64,000 nt of DNA from NCBI GenBank assembly GCA_016180645.1, contig JACPAV010000014.1:18716-82715 (forward strand). Direction: 5' to 3'. This stretch comes from Nitrospirota bacterium (lineage in GTDB: Bacteria; JACPQY01). This document shows positions 51,932-63,251 of the stretch, in pieces. The notes beneath the pieces are model-generated. The model was given only the letters and a program-made list of their open reading frames with translations, was not told the DNA's origin and searched no databases. The number at the start of each line of letters is the position of its first letter. The stretch's first letter is position 1. The position numbers and the translations under genes were made by a program.

Positions 51932-53032
51932 TCAGCCTTTGATTTCCCAAGTCTCGCCGGAGTTGAGGAGCTTCGCGAGATCCCCCGGCCCGCGCTTCGC
52001 GGTGACGTCGCTAATTTGCTTGTGAATCAGCGACTCATAAGACGGCTGGGCGACTTCTCGGAAGACGCCGATCGGCATCGGGAACTCAGGCGGTTGCAGG
52101 TGGGCCAGAAGGTGGGCCAAGGACCTGTCGGTTGAGTCGTAAGTGAGAACGTCTTTCTCGGTGACCGATCCACCCAACTGCACGATTTCCGGTTTGTGAC
52201 CGGCCACGCGGATGCCTTTCTCCTTGTTCTTCCCGAAAAGGAGTGGCTTCCCGTGGGCGACTTCCACGTTCTGGTCGTCCCGCACATCTTTCTCCGTGAA
52301 CGGCTCGAATGCGCCGTCGTTGTAAACCGGGCAGTTCTGATAGACCTGAATGAAAGCGCATCCCTTGTGTGCGGCGGCACGACCCAGGATGTCCACGAGA
52401 TGTTTTTGGTAGATGGCGGCGGATCGCGCCACGAAGGTTGCACCGCAGGTCAGTGCCAATGAAACGGGATCGACCGGCGGTTCCACGGTCCCGAACGGCG
52501 CCGTCTTGTTCACCTGCCCGAGACGGCTGGTCGGCGAATATTGCCCCTTCGTCAATCCATAGATCCGGTTGTCGAACAGAATGATCTTGAGGTTGACGTT
52601 GCGCCGCATGGCGTGCATCAGGTGATTGCCGCCGATCGCCAACCCATCCCCGTCGCCCGTCATAACCCAGACGAGCAAGTCCGGATTGGTGGCGGCCACG
52701 CCGGTAGCGACGGCCGGCGCGCGGCCGTGGAGGGTGTGAAACCCGTACGTGTTGACGTAGTAGGGGAACCGCGAGGAGCAGCCGATTCCGGAGACGACGA
52801 CGAATCGCTCACGCGGAATATTGAGATGGGTGAAGGCCGTGGTGGCGGCATTCAGAATGGAGTAGTCGCCGCAACCGGGGCACCATCGAACCTCCTGGTC
52901 AGAAAGAAAGTCCTTGCGTGTCAGCTTGACGGCCGCCGGCGCGGAGGCCGCTCCAGACTCCTGACTTCTCGCGGCACTTCCGCCGTCCTGGCGGTCGGCC
53001 GCCGCGGATTTCTGTGGAGCTAGGGATGCCAT
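51932..53032 (-). CDS. korB: 2-oxoglutarate (2-oxoacid):ferredoxin oxidoreductase, beta subunit
   Basis: 366 residues. An Ala/Ser-rich N-terminal tail of ~35 residues, partly repeat-derived (DRQDGGSAARSQ), is followed by the thiamine-diphosphate beta subunit: VRWCPGCGDYSIL, SGIGCSSRFPYYVNTYGFHTLHGRAPAVA, VMTGDGDGLAIGGNH (ThDP motif GDGD...N). With KorA it makes succinyl-CoA and reduced ferredoxin from 2-oxoglutarate, or the reverse. Start ATG 53032 follows AGAGGTGA; 3 bp after korA. Confidence 0.93.
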   Translation of the reverse strand: MASLAPQKSAAADRQDGGSAARSQESGAASAPAAVKLTRKDFLSDQEVRWCPGCGDYSILNAATTAFTHLNIPRERFVVVSGIGCSSRFPYYVNTYGFHTLHGRAPAVATGVAATNPDLLVWVMTGDGDGLAIGGNHLMHAMRRNVNLKIILFDNRIYGLTKGQYSPTSRLGQVNKTAPFGTVEPPVDPVSLALTCGATFVARSAAIYQKHLVDILGRAAAHKGCAFIQVYQNCPVYNDGAFEPFTEKDVRDDQNVEVAHGKPLLFGKNKEKGIRVAGHKPEIVQLGGSVTEKDVLTYDSTDRSLAHLLAHLQPPEFPMPIGVFREVAQPSYESLIHKQISDVTAKRGPGDLAKLLNSGETWEIKG

Positions 53033-53035
53033 CGA

Positions 53036-54946
53036 TCACCTCTTTGAGAGCTGTTTCTTGAATTCGTCCTGGAGTTCCGAAACGCTGAACGGCTGGCCGG
53101 TGACCCGGTTGTAGCCGATCGTTTCTACCAGGTAGTTTGCGCGGATCAGGAAACTCAACTGGCCGAGGTTGTTTTCGGGGACCAGGATTCGCTTGTGTTT
53201 CTTCAGGATGGAACCCAGATCGGAGGGAAGCGGATTCAGCCAGCGAAGATGCAGGTGTCCAATGGAGAGTCCCTGTTCCACCGATCGCTCGACGGCCGTG
53301 CGAATGGGTCCGAACGTGCTGCCCCAACTGACCACGAGCAGGTCGGGGTTGGCCTTGCCGACGATCTCGGTCGGCGGGAGTTCCTGGGCGATCCGGGCCA
53401 CCTTCTCCGCCCTCATCTTGACCATGAGATCGTGATTGGGAGGATCGTAGGAGATGTGGCCGAGGATGTTGCTTTTCTCGAGTCCCCCGATGCGGTGTTC
53501 GAGACCCGGCGTGCCGGGAAGGGCCCACGGCCGCGCCAGCGTCTTTTCGTCCCTGGCGTACGGCTGGAATCCTCCATTGGATCCGGCCTTGAGGGCCCGG
53601 AGGCGGGGCGACACGTCCATGGCCGGCAACGCATTGACGTCGGCGATCCGCCACGGCTCGGAACCGAAGACCGTGTACAGATCGGTGAGAAGGATTACCG
53701 GCGTCATGTACTTGATCGCGATCCGGGTGGCCTCCACGGCGCAGTCGAAGGCATCCGAGGCGGAAGCCACGGCGACAATGGGAACGGGCGATTCGGAGGG
53801 CCGGCCGAAAAGCGCGAACAGGAGATCGGCCTGTTCCGTTTTGGTCGGCATTCCGGTGGAGGGTCCGGCGCGCTGAACATCGACGACGATGATCGGGAGT
53901 TCCGTAATGACGGCCAGTCCGAGCGCTTCGCTTTTTAGCGCGAGGCCGGGACCGCTCGTTCCGGTGGCCCCCAGCCCCCCGGCGAACGAGGCGCCGATGG
54001 CCGCGTTCATCGAGGCAATCTCATCTTCGAACTGCATCGTGATCACGCCGAAATTCTTGAGCGACGAAAGTTCCTGCAAGATCTCCGTCGCGGGCGTGAT
54101 CGGATAGCTGCAGTAGACCAGCTTCAGGTCGGCCTTCTGCGTGGCGGCCACCATGCCGTAGACGATGCCTTGGTAGCCGGTCAGGTTCTTGTAGCGTCCG
54201 GGGCGCAGCTTGGCGGGCGGCACCTCGTAAGCGACGGAAAAGAGTTCGACGGTTTCGGCGTAATTGAAACCGGCCTTGAGGACCCGAGTGTTAGCCTCGA
54301 CGAAATCCGGCGACTTGGCGAATTTGTTCTTGATCCAGCGTTCGATCGGATCGAGCGGCCGGCCGTAGAGCCAGCAGACCACGCCCAGCGCAAAAAAGTT
54401 GCGACACCGTTCGCGATCTTTGTGGGAAACGGACGCCATGTCCTCGATGGTCTTCACCGTGATCGAGGTCATGGGGATCTTCACCACGCGCAGTCCGGAG
54501 AGAGAATTGTCCTCAAGCGGATTGGCCTGGTAGCCCGCCTTCTCAAGGTTCTTTTCCGTGAATTCGTCTGTGTTCACGATAATCGTTGCGTTCGGAGCGA
54601 TCCGGTTGAGATTCGCCTTCAACGCCGCCGGATTAAAAGCGATCAGGACCTGCGCTTTGTCGCCCGGCGTATGGATGTCATACGACGAAAATTGGATCTG
54701 GTACCCTGAGACACCCGGCACCGAGCCCGCCGGGGCGCGGATCTCCGCGGGAAAATCGGGGAAGGTGGAGAGGTCGTTCCCCGCGATGGCGGTAACGTTG
54801 GTGAACTGGCTTCCGGTGAGTTGAATACCGTCGCCCGAGTCGCCGGCAAACCGGATGATGGCTTCGCGGACCTGCTGTCGGCTGATCCTCTTCTTTCCGC
54901 CTTCAGGCGAATCGAGGCGGTCTTCGGGTGATGGTGTTTGTGCCAT
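53036..54946 (-). CDS. korA: 2-oxoglutarate (2-oxoacid):ferredoxin oxidoreductase, fused gamma-alpha subunit
   Basis: 636 residues with the gamma domain at the N terminus (AIIRFAGDSGDGIQLTGSQF, ~30-210) fused to the alpha pyrimidine-binding domain (GNLTGYQGIVYG-type region, YCSYPITPATEILQELS, GLGATGTSGPGLALKSEALG, VDVQRAGPSTGMPTKTEQ) and the C-terminal domain (VVSWGSTFGPIRTAVE). This is the usual Kor fusion. GGGAGAAGC precedes the ATG. Third gene of the operon sucC-sucD-korA-korB, which argues for 2-oxoglutarate as substrate. Confidence 0.93.
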   Translation of the reverse strand: MAQTPSPEDRLDSPEGGKKRISRQQVREAIIRFAGDSGDGIQLTGSQFTNVTAIAGNDLSTFPDFPAEIRAPAGSVPGVSGYQIQFSSYDIHTPGDKAQVLIAFNPAALKANLNRIAPNATIIVNTDEFTEKNLEKAGYQANPLEDNSLSGLRVVKIPMTSITVKTIEDMASVSHKDRERCRNFFALGVVCWLYGRPLDPIERWIKNKFAKSPDFVEANTRVLKAGFNYAETVELFSVAYEVPPAKLRPGRYKNLTGYQGIVYGMVAATQKADLKLVYCSYPITPATEILQELSSLKNFGVITMQFEDEIASMNAAIGASFAGGLGATGTSGPGLALKSEALGLAVITELPIIVVDVQRAGPSTGMPTKTEQADLLFALFGRPSESPVPIVAVASASDAFDCAVEATRIAIKYMTPVILLTDLYTVFGSEPWRIADVNALPAMDVSPRLRALKAGSNGGFQPYARDEKTLARPWALPGTPGLEHRIGGLEKSNILGHISYDPPNHDLMVKMRAEKVARIAQELPPTEIVGKANPDLLVVSWGSTFGPIRTAVERSVEQGLSIGHLHLRWLNPLPSDLGSILKKHKRILVPENNLGQLSFLIRANYLVETIGYNRVTGQPFSVSELQDEFKKQLSKR

Positions 54947-55000
54947 GTTGTGCTTCTCCCAGCTTAGGTTCTTCGTTGCATCGCCAGGGATGCCTCTCCG

Positions 55001-55984
<984 letters not shown>

Positions 55985-56030
55985 CGTGCAAAGACCGCCT
56001 AACGGAATCTCTGTTCGTAGGGGAGCATCT

Positions 56031-57290
<1,260 letters not shown>

Positions 57291-57390
57291 AGTGTGTAAT
57301 CCTTGTCAGTATTGAAACCTGTTCAAAACCGCGCGCGTAGTGTGTCCACTTCCCCCTTCCGGGAATATGATCGCGGTCAACCTGGATGTT

Positions 57391-57523
57391 CTAGGCTCTA
57401 TGTGAAAACCCCACCATTGCCTTGGGGAGCATCTCTTGGTAGCCGCACCCTTTACGGGTGCGTCTTCGGACGCAGGCTGAAGCCTGCGCCTACCGGTCCA
57501 ACGCGTTTTCAAACAGAGCCTAG
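57391..57523. mobile_element. MITE-like element, short copy
   Basis: Terminal inverted repeats CTAGGCTCTATGTGAAAAC (57391-57409) and the complement of CTAGGCTCTGTTTGAAAAC (57505-57523) match in 17 of 19 positions. The 133-bp interior holds a GTAGC-family double hairpin (GCACCCTTTACGGGTGC and GCAGGCTGAAGCCTGC). No protein is encoded. Its right end supplies the TAG stop of the minus-strand gene 57520-58839. The rest of the gap 57291-57390 has no gene. Confidence 0.75.
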
Positions 57524-58839
57524 AACCCTTCGCTCGAGATGGCGGAAGGGGTGGGTTGAACCACGGCGGAGGAAAACGCCTGCATCAACACGGACACCAT
57601 GCCGACGCGCAGGCCCGTGCCGAACCCCGCGATGTTGTCCATGAGCATCTTGAGGAAAAAGCCGCCCGAACGCAGATCGTTGAACACCGTGTGGCTCATG
57701 AGCGTTTTTCCGTCCATCGGATAGAAATCCCACGCACCCCATTCGCCGTCGATCGTATGGTCCCGCAGGCGATTGAGCGAAAAGGAAAGGCGGTTGCCGC
57801 CCGGCTGCCAAACGTAGTCGTAGGACTGCTCGAACGTGAGCGGGAAAATGATCTTGTACTTCATCTTGAATTCCATGGTGAAGGCGTTGGCATCGCCTTT
57901 GATCTTCCGGACGTCCTCCATCACTTTGAAGAACTTGGGATAGCGGCCGAAGTCGGTGACGACGGCCTTGCACCGTTCGGGTGGCGCGTCCACGAGCGCC
58001 AGCGAGGAGAAGAAACGGATCCCGTTTGAATCGGGATACCATGACAGCACGACTTTCTTGAATTGGCGGACGAGTCCTTCCAGCGCGGCGCTGTTTTCGA
58101 TGGGTGGAGGGAGGGTGACTTTCTGCCAATCGAAGGACTTGGCCTCCGCAATCACCTTGATGCCTTCCACGCGTTCCTTCACGGATTCGGGGAAGAGCGT
58201 GCCGACCGAAACGAGCGTCGGCGTTTCCAACTCGGGAAACGTCTTGAACATGAGCTTCGCCAGCGCCCCGAATGAGGAGAGATTCGCGTATGAGGTGTAG
58301 GTCATCACCGTCCGGTTCTCATCGACTGGGAAGTAGATCTCCCGATAATTCACTTCCGTGAACGCCTGCTCGCCTTTCTTTGCCGGCAAGCCCCAAATCA
58401 GATGCTCATCCTTTTCGAGGTGCTGTTCGAGCGTCCACACGATGCCGAGTTCGATCGGCCCGGCCTTGATACCGGTCTTGTACTCGGAGTCCTGCGACCG
58501 TTGTTCGGGCCGTTTCTCCAGCACCTTCACGTGAATCACGTTCGGAACAAACTCGTGATAGTGGTCGTAGTCGGTGACCGTCGCCCAAACTTTTTCGAAC
58601 GGGGCCTTGATCAGAAGGATGCCGGTGACGAACGTGGGCTTTCCCGGCTGCTCGTGAATGATGACGATCGTGGCTTTTTCGAGCAGCGGGACGAGCGCCT
58701 TCGGATCGAACGTCCCGCGGATCTCCGGGTAGACCCCTTCCGGCTCGTGGGCGAAAAGCGGCGCCGAAGGAAGGGCGAGGAATATGGCTGCGGCAACCAA
58801 CGCCCGAAGGCAAAGTAACACCCTCCCGTTCAAAGTCAT
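57520..58839 (-). CDS. Secreted protein with two SRPBCC/START-like domains
   Basis: 439 residues. Signal peptide (ALVAAAIFLALPSAPLFA). Two polyketide-cyclase/START-type domains share a signature: IKAPFEKVWATVTDYDHYHEFVP (~78-100) and LVDAPPERCKAVVTDFGRYPKFF (~285-307). Such domains bind lipids or other hydrophobic molecules in a deep cleft; tandem secreted copies could carry lipid in the periplasm. No enzyme motif is seen. The stop codon lies within the terminal repeat of the MITE-like element. A promoter-like pair ends nine bases before the ATG. Confidence 0.8.
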   Translation of the reverse strand: MTLNGRVLLCLRALVAAAIFLALPSAPLFAHEPEGVYPEIRGTFDPKALVPLLEKATIVIIHEQPGKPTFVTGILLIKAPFEKVWATVTDYDHYHEFVPNVIHVKVLEKRPEQRSQDSEYKTGIKAGPIELGIVWTLEQHLEKDEHLIWGLPAKKGEQAFTEVNYREIYFPVDENRTVMTYTSYANLSSFGALAKLMFKTFPELETPTLVSVGTLFPESVKERVEGIKVIAEAKSFDWQKVTLPPPIENSAALEGLVRQFKKVVLSWYPDSNGIRFFSSLALVDAPPERCKAVVTDFGRYPKFFKVMEDVRKIKGDANAFTMEFKMKYKIIFPLTFEQSYDYVWQPGGNRLSFSLNRLRDHTIDGEWGAWDFYPMDGKTLMSHTVFNDLRSGGFFLKMLMDNIAGFGTGLRVGMVSVLMQAFSSAVVQPTPSAISSEGF

Positions 58840-58848
58840 GATGGCCCT

Positions 58849-58877
58849 TGTCTACCAAACCCACTCGCGGCTTTCAA
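58849..58877 (-). promoter_or_regulatory. Putative near-leaderless promoter of the SRPBCC gene
   Basis: On the minus strand TTGAAA (58877-58872), 17-bp spacer, TAGACA (58854-58849), nine bases before ATG 58839. The -10 box is weak (3 of 6). Confidence 0.4.
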
Positions 58878-58918
58878 CCTGAAAACTGCGTCCGCCCTTG
58901 CCTTCAGGGCTCAAACGT

Positions 58919-59109
58919 AGAGCCTCTAACGTAATGACGCGGGCTGAAGCCCCATGCCACGGAGGGTATGGGACCATGGTATGTCGCCGCACCACGGATG
59001 GTGCGGCATGTAACATGGCCCGCGGCTACCGGGAATGCGCATCCGTGGTAGGCGCAGGCTTTATGCCTGCGGAAGACGCTTACTGGTTCCCCATTGTGTT
59101 AGAGGCTCT
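58919..59109. repeat. Element with perfect 12-bp terminal inverted repeats (gap 58840-59355)
   Basis: AGAGCCTCTAAC (58919-58930) and GTTAGAGGCTCT (59098-59109) are exact inverted copies. Inside are the CATG cruciform repeat (58951-59022; core GCCGCACCACGGATGGTGCGGC) and a GTAGG-family hairpin (59049-59071). No coding sequence. The remaining 59110-59355 has no gene or clear signal. Confidence 0.7.
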
Positions 59110-59355
59110 TAGTCGCACGGAGCCGCAACGACCATTCCGTGTGCGGTTTTCCGCCGGGCCGGGTATCATCCTGCCGTACCATGAACCCTGCGAGGACTGA
59201 TCGGTCGGGGGGCACGGGGAATCCGGTCTCCCCCAAGCCCCTGTGGACAAATTACGACCTGTGTTGATGTGATCTCCCTCGTCACTGCCCGAAAAGACTG
59301 CCGAGGTGATATTATCAGGCCACATTTTCCTCTGAATGAATGGATAGAAAGCATC

Positions 59356-59967
59356 ATGTCCAAAGCTAAGCCGACGGCCGAAAAAGCCGGGGATGAAATG
59401 GCGGCGTTTCCGGGTCCACAGGACAGATTGTTTGAATTCGCGGCCAAAGGGACAGTCACTCCGTCGGAATTTTCCAGGAGACAGGCTTGGCACTTCTACG
59501 TAAACGGCTACAAAGACGCCGCTGATTTCCTAGTCACACATGCTGCAACAGAGGGAGACCCGCGTAAGATCGGGTACCCCATCTTATTCTTGTACCGCCA
59601 GCACCTCGAACTGGCACTCAAAGCCCTAATTCGCGATTGCGGCCGTATGGCTGGGAGGCGCGAGGCCTTTCCCAAAACACATCGAATCGATGACCTATGG
59701 CAGATTTGCTGTCGTTTACTCAACGAAATATCGTCAGGCACGTCCAACAACGATGAAATACAACAGACCACTCGGCTAATCGCTGAGTTCTCCAAGGTAG
59801 ATCCAACGTCCGAGGCGTCTCGATATCCGGAAGATAAAGACGGTAATCCACCCGCGGTTGACGTGGAAGTTGTTCTGAGCACGGTGAAAGAATCTGTTGG
59901 AAAGCTGTCACTGCTTCTGGACTGCATAGGCACGCATGTCAACATACGTGAAGACGACGCTTTCTAA
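59356..59967 (+). CDS. Hypothetical protein, HEPN-like
   Basis: 203 residues from ATG 59356 (GTG 59269 would add 29). Helical; the segment YRQHLELALKALIRDCGRM followed by HRIDDLWQICCRLL recalls HEPN-type proteins (helical dimers found in toxins and defence systems), but the RNase motif RxxxxH is not visible. The stop TAA lies inside an attC-like site, as in integron cassettes. It has lower GC than the glycan and TonB regions, suggesting transfer. Next to the type I R-M operon. Confidence 0.6.
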   Translation: MSKAKPTAEKAGDEMAAFPGPQDRLFEFAAKGTVTPSEFSRRQAWHFYVNGYKDAADFLVTHAATEGDPRKIGYPILFLYRQHLELALKALIRDCGRMAGRREAFPKTHRIDDLWQICCRLLNEISSGTSNNDEIQQTTRLIAEFSKVDPTSEASRYPEDKDGNPPAVDVEVVLSTVKESVGKLSLLLDCIGTHVNIREDDAF

Positions 59968-60045
59968 CATCGGCTCGCAGCGGAACGGAACCGCAACGGC
60001 GACATTGCGCATGCCGTCGCGGTCCGCTGAAGCCGGGCGTCAGCC
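59962..60045 (+). other. attC-like imperfect palindrome (possible integron cassette site)
   Basis: TTCTAAC overlaps the stop of the upstream gene (R''-like). CGGCTCGCAGCGGA and TCCGCTGAAGCCG can pair with one unpaired base (L''/L'-like), inside them ACCGC and GCGGT pair, and GGCGTCAGCC stands where GTTRRRY would be, so that core is degenerate. Layout and length (84 bp) fit an attC, but no integrase or attI is seen. It also fills the gap before hsdM. Confidence 0.45.
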
Positions 60046-60091
60046 CGCACGAGGCGCGACCGGAAAACGAAAATGACTGCGTCGAGGATGG

Positions 60092-61561
60092 GTGACTGTG
60101 TTTGAACAAGCCTTCAAGAACATCGACGATGTCCTCTGGAAAGAGGCGGGGTGCACAACCGAGCTTGACTACACCGAGCAGACTTCCTGGCTGCTGTTCC
60201 TGAAATACCTCGACGGGCTGGAGCAGGACCTCGCCGATGAGGCCGCGCTTGAGAGGAAGAAGTACGGCTACATCCTCGACAAGCCGTACCGATGGGAAAG
60301 TTGGGCCGCGCCCAAAGGCAAGGACGGCAAGCTCGACCACAACAAGGCCCTGACCGGCGACGACCTTCGCGACTTCGTCAATCAGAAGCTCTTTCCCTAC
60401 CTCCACGGCTTCAAGCAAAAGGCCAGCGGGCCGAACACGATCGAATACAAGATCGGGGAAATCTTCGGCGAGATCAAGAACAAGATCTCCAGCGGCTACA
60501 ACATGCGGGAGATCATCGATCACATCGACGAACTGCGCTTCCGCTCACAGGCCGAGAAGCACGAACTCTCGCACCTCTACGAAGCCAAGATCAAGAACAT
60601 GGGCAACGCCGGTCGCAACGGCGGCGAGTATTACACCCCGCGTCCGCTCATCCGCGCCATCGTGCAAGTGGTCAAGCCGAAGCTTGGCGAGCGCATCTAC
60701 GACGGCGCGGTCGGCTCGGCGGGCTTCTTGTGCGAAGCGTACGAATACCTCAAAGAGGCCCATCCCAAGCGTACCACCTCGCAGGACCGCATCCTTCAGG
60801 AGCGCACCTTCCACGGGAAGGAAAAGAAGTCCCTCGCCTACGTTATCGCGATCATGAACATGATCCTGCACGGCATCGAAGCGCCCAACATCATCCACAC
60901 CAACACGCTCACGGAAAACCTCGCCGACATTCAGGAGAAGGACCGCTACGACGTGGTGCTCGCCAATCCGCCCTTCGGCGGCAAGGAGCGCCAGGAGGTC
61001 CAGCAGAACTTCCCCATCCGCACCGGCGAGACCGCCTTCCTCTTCCTCCAGCACTTCATCAAGATCCTCAAGGCCGGCGGGCGCGCCGGCGTGGTCATCA
61101 AGAACACCTTCCTCTCCAACACCGATAACGCCTCCGTGAGCCTGCGCAAACTCCTGTTGGAAAGCTGCAACCTCCACACCGTCCTCGACTGTCCCGGGGG
61201 GACGTTCCAGGGCGCAGGCGTGAAGACCGTCGTTCTTTTCTTCGAGAAAGGCAGCAAGACCCGCAAGGTTTGGTTCTACCAACTCGACCCCGGCCGCAAC
61301 CTGGGCAAGACCAACCCGCTGAATGACGACGACCTCGCCGAGTTCGTGAAGTTGCAGAAGACCCTCGCCGACTCTCCCAAGAGCTGGTCTGTTGACACCC
61401 ATGCCCTGAGCGAAGTCGAAGGGTTTGATCTCTCCGTGAAGAACCCGAACGGCGGCGAGGAAATCGTGCATCGCAGCCCACAGAAAATCATGGACGAAAT
61501 CGCAGCGCTGGACGCCGAGAGCGCAGAGGTGCTGTCGAAAATCAGGGGGATGCTTGAATGA
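60092..61561 (+). CDS. hsdM: Type I restriction-modification system, DNA methyltransferase subunit
   Basis: 489 residues from GTG 60092 (MTVFEQAFKNIDDVLWKEAG, a usual HsdM N terminus). SAM motif DGAVGSAGFLCEAYEYL, catalytic NPPFGG in VVLANPPFGGKERQEV, then GGRAGVVIKNTFLSN. An N6-adenine methylase that works with HsdS for specificity and HsdR for cutting; hsdR is not in the window. The 3' end (LDAESAEVLSKIRGMLE) is duplicated as untranslated or out-of-unit DNA before the four-helix gene. ATGA overlap with the next gene. Confidence 0.95.
   Translation: MTVFEQAFKNIDDVLWKEAGCTTELDYTEQTSWLLFLKYLDGLEQDLADEAALERKKYGYILDKPYRWESWAAPKGKDGKLDHNKALTGDDLRDFVNQKLFPYLHGFKQKASGPNTIEYKIGEIFGEIKNKISSGYNMREIIDHIDELRFRSQAEKHELSHLYEAKIKNMGNAGRNGGEYYTPRPLIRAIVQVVKPKLGERIYDGAVGSAGFLCEAYEYLKEAHPKRTTSQDRILQERTFHGKEKKSLAYVIAIMNMILHGIEAPNIIHTNTLTENLADIQEKDRYDVVLANPPFGGKERQEVQQNFPIRTGETAFLFLQHFIKILKAGGRAGVVIKNTFLSNTDNASVSLRKLLLESCNLHTVLDCPGGTFQGAGVKTVVLFFEKGSKTRKVWFYQLDPGRNLGKTNPLNDDDLAEFVKLQKTLADSPKSWSVDTHALSEVEGFDLSVKNPNGGEEIVHRSPQKIMDEIAALDAESAEVLSKIRGMLE
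61505..61554 (+). repeat. hsdM 3'-tail repeat, copy 1
   Basis: 50 bases at the end of hsdM (gcgctggacgc...agggggatgct) recur at 62430-62479 with six differences. Both copies run straight into an ATGA start. Confidence 0.85.
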
Positions 61562-62406
61562 AAAAAGACCTGGCCATTTTTGAGGGACACGGAATCCGCC
61601 GCCTTTACGACGAAAAGACCGAGACGTGGTGGTTCTCGGTCGTGGACATCATTCAGGTGCTGACCCAACAGCCGGACCATCAGGCGTCCAGAAAGTATTG
61701 GAAGGTTCTAAAAGGCCGCTTGGCTAAAGAGGGAAGTGAACTGGTAACAAACTGTTACCAATTGAAAATGGCAGCGGATGACGGGAAGCAGCGCCTCACC
61801 GACGTGGCCTCTGCCGAGACCCTCCTGCGTCTGGTGCAGAGCGTTCCCAGCCCCAAAGCCGAGCCCATCAAGCTCTGGCTCGCCAAGGTGGGCCATGAGC
61901 GAATGCAGGAGATGACTGACCCCGCACGGGCGCTCGACCGTGCCCGCGAGACGTGGCAGAAGCATGGCCGCAGCGAAAAGTGGATCCAGCAACGGATGAC
62001 CGGGCAGGAAACCCGAAACAAACTCACCGACTACTGGGCCGGCCACGAGATCAAGAAGGGGGAAGAATACGCCATCCTGGCCAACATCATCCACCAAGAG
62101 TGGTCGGACGTCACGGTGCAGGATCACAAGGCTATCAAGGGCCTCGAATCCCAGAACCTGCGCGACCACATGAGCGAGGCCGAACTCATTTTTACCGCCC
62201 TCGCCGAACTTTCCACCCGTCAGATCGCCGAGACCGCCGACGCCACCGGCATGCCCGAAAACAAGGCCGCCGCAAGGACCGGCGGCAAGATTGCAAAACG
62301 CGCCCGCTTGGAACTCGAAGCCAAGACCGGCAAACGAGTTGTGACCGGCGAGAACTACCTGCCGCCGGGAAGCGTCAAACGAATCAAAGGCGCAAACGAT
62401 GAATGA
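61558..62406 (+). CDS. Bro-N / DinD-like protein inside the R-M operon
   Basis: 282 residues. The Bro-N domain (WWFSVVDIIQVLTQQPDHQASRKYW) is followed by the DNA-damage-inducible-D-like region with RDHMSEAELIFTALAELSTRQIAE and ARLELEAKTGKRVVTGENYL. Function of these proteins is not settled; they are DNA-linked and are common as extra genes in type I R-M loci. Start overlaps hsdM by ATGA; after its stop a 24-bp gap leads to the duplicated hsdM tail. Confidence 0.85.
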   Translation: MKKDLAIFEGHGIRRLYDEKTETWWFSVVDIIQVLTQQPDHQASRKYWKVLKGRLAKEGSELVTNCYQLKMAADDGKQRLTDVASAETLLRLVQSVPSPKAEPIKLWLAKVGHERMQEMTDPARALDRARETWQKHGRSEKWIQQRMTGQETRNKLTDYWAGHEIKKGEEYAILANIIHQEWSDVTVQDHKAIKGLESQNLRDHMSEAELIFTALAELSTRQIAETADATGMPENKAAARTGGKIAKRARLELEAKTGKRVVTGENYLPPGSVKRIKGANDE

Positions 62407-62429
62407 AACCGTCGCCATCGCAAAGCCTC

Positions 62430-62479
62430 GCGCTGGACGCGGAGAGAGCGAAGGTGCTGTCGAGAATTAGGGGGATGCT
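62430..62479 (+). repeat. hsdM 3'-tail repeat, copy 2
   Basis: Copy of 61505-61554; if translated in the matching frame it reads LDAERAKVLSRIRGML before the stop that overlaps ATG 62480 (ATGA). It is not attached to any methylase reading frame. Confidence 0.85.
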
Positions 62480-63181
62480 ATGAGAAAAGATGGGAAGAAT
62501 GAGAATAATGTGAGTGATGGAAAACATTCTGCCCATTTCTCCCATCCTTCCCATCACTCCGATGAGCCCGACCGGCTGCTCCCTCCGCGCGGCGACTACC
62601 AGACGCTGCTGTCGTTCCAGAAGGCCGAAGTGGTTTACGACCTCACATTCCGCTTTGCCCACAAGTATCTCTCCAGAGGCGACCGCACCATCGACCAGAT
62701 GATCCAGTCCGCGCGGTCGGGAAAGAAAAACATTCTGGAGGGCAGCAAGGCCGCGCTCACTTCCAAGGAAACCGAGATCAAGCTCACCAACGTCGCCCGC
62801 GCCAGCCTGGAGGAATTGCTGGATGACTACAAAGACTACCTCCGCGCCCGCGACCTCAAGATTTGGGACAAGGATTCCAAGGAAGCCCAGTACGTCCGCA
62901 GTCTGGGCCGCAAAACGCCGCAGACCTACGAGGACTACCGTGAGTTCGTGGAGTCCCGCCCGCCCGAAGTCATCGCCAACATCGCCCTCTGCCTCATCCA
63001 CCAGACTAATTACCTGATTGACCAACAGCTCCGCCGTTTGGAGAAAGACTTTCTCGAACAGGGCGGCCTGCGCGAGCGCATGACCCGTGCCCGCTTGCGG
63101 TATCGGAATAGGAATTCTGCGCCATACGAGTCCCAGGATGGGCATAGGCCGCCGCCCAGGAAACCCGGAGGCCGGCCATGA
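62480..63181 (+). CDS. Four-helix-bundle (23S rRNA IVS-like) protein
   Basis: 233 residues. A low-complexity His-rich N terminus (AHFSHPSHHSDE) encoded by short CCCATCC-type repeats, then a four-helix-bundle domain (~40-185; FQKAEVVYDLTFRFAHKYLS, IDQMIQSARSGKKNILEG, ASLEELLDDYKDYLRARDL, IANIALCLIHQTNYLIDQQL). Such proteins frequently sit in type I R-M loci; their job is unknown. The C-terminal ~30 residues are basic and look repeat-derived. A possible later start is near the helix bundle. Confidence 0.75.
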   Translation: MRKDGKNENNVSDGKHSAHFSHPSHHSDEPDRLLPPRGDYQTLLSFQKAEVVYDLTFRFAHKYLSRGDRTIDQMIQSARSGKKNILEGSKAALTSKETEIKLTNVARASLEELLDDYKDYLRARDLKIWDKDSKEAQYVRSLGRKTPQTYEDYREFVESRPPEVIANIALCLIHQTNYLIDQQLRRLEKDFLEQGGLRERMTRARLRYRNRNSAPYESQDGHRPPPRKPGGRP

Positions 63182-63251
63182 CTCCCATCCGTCCCATCAT
63201 TCCCATTTTGCCCCCAATCGCGGAGGTGCGGGGGAATATCAAGGCGCTGAT

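Noticed and set aside
58919-59109. Reading the CTCTAAC...GTTAGAG element as an attC site
   Set aside because: At 191 bp it is too long, the last base of the core is not a pyrimidine, and the arms do not continue to pair next to the cores.
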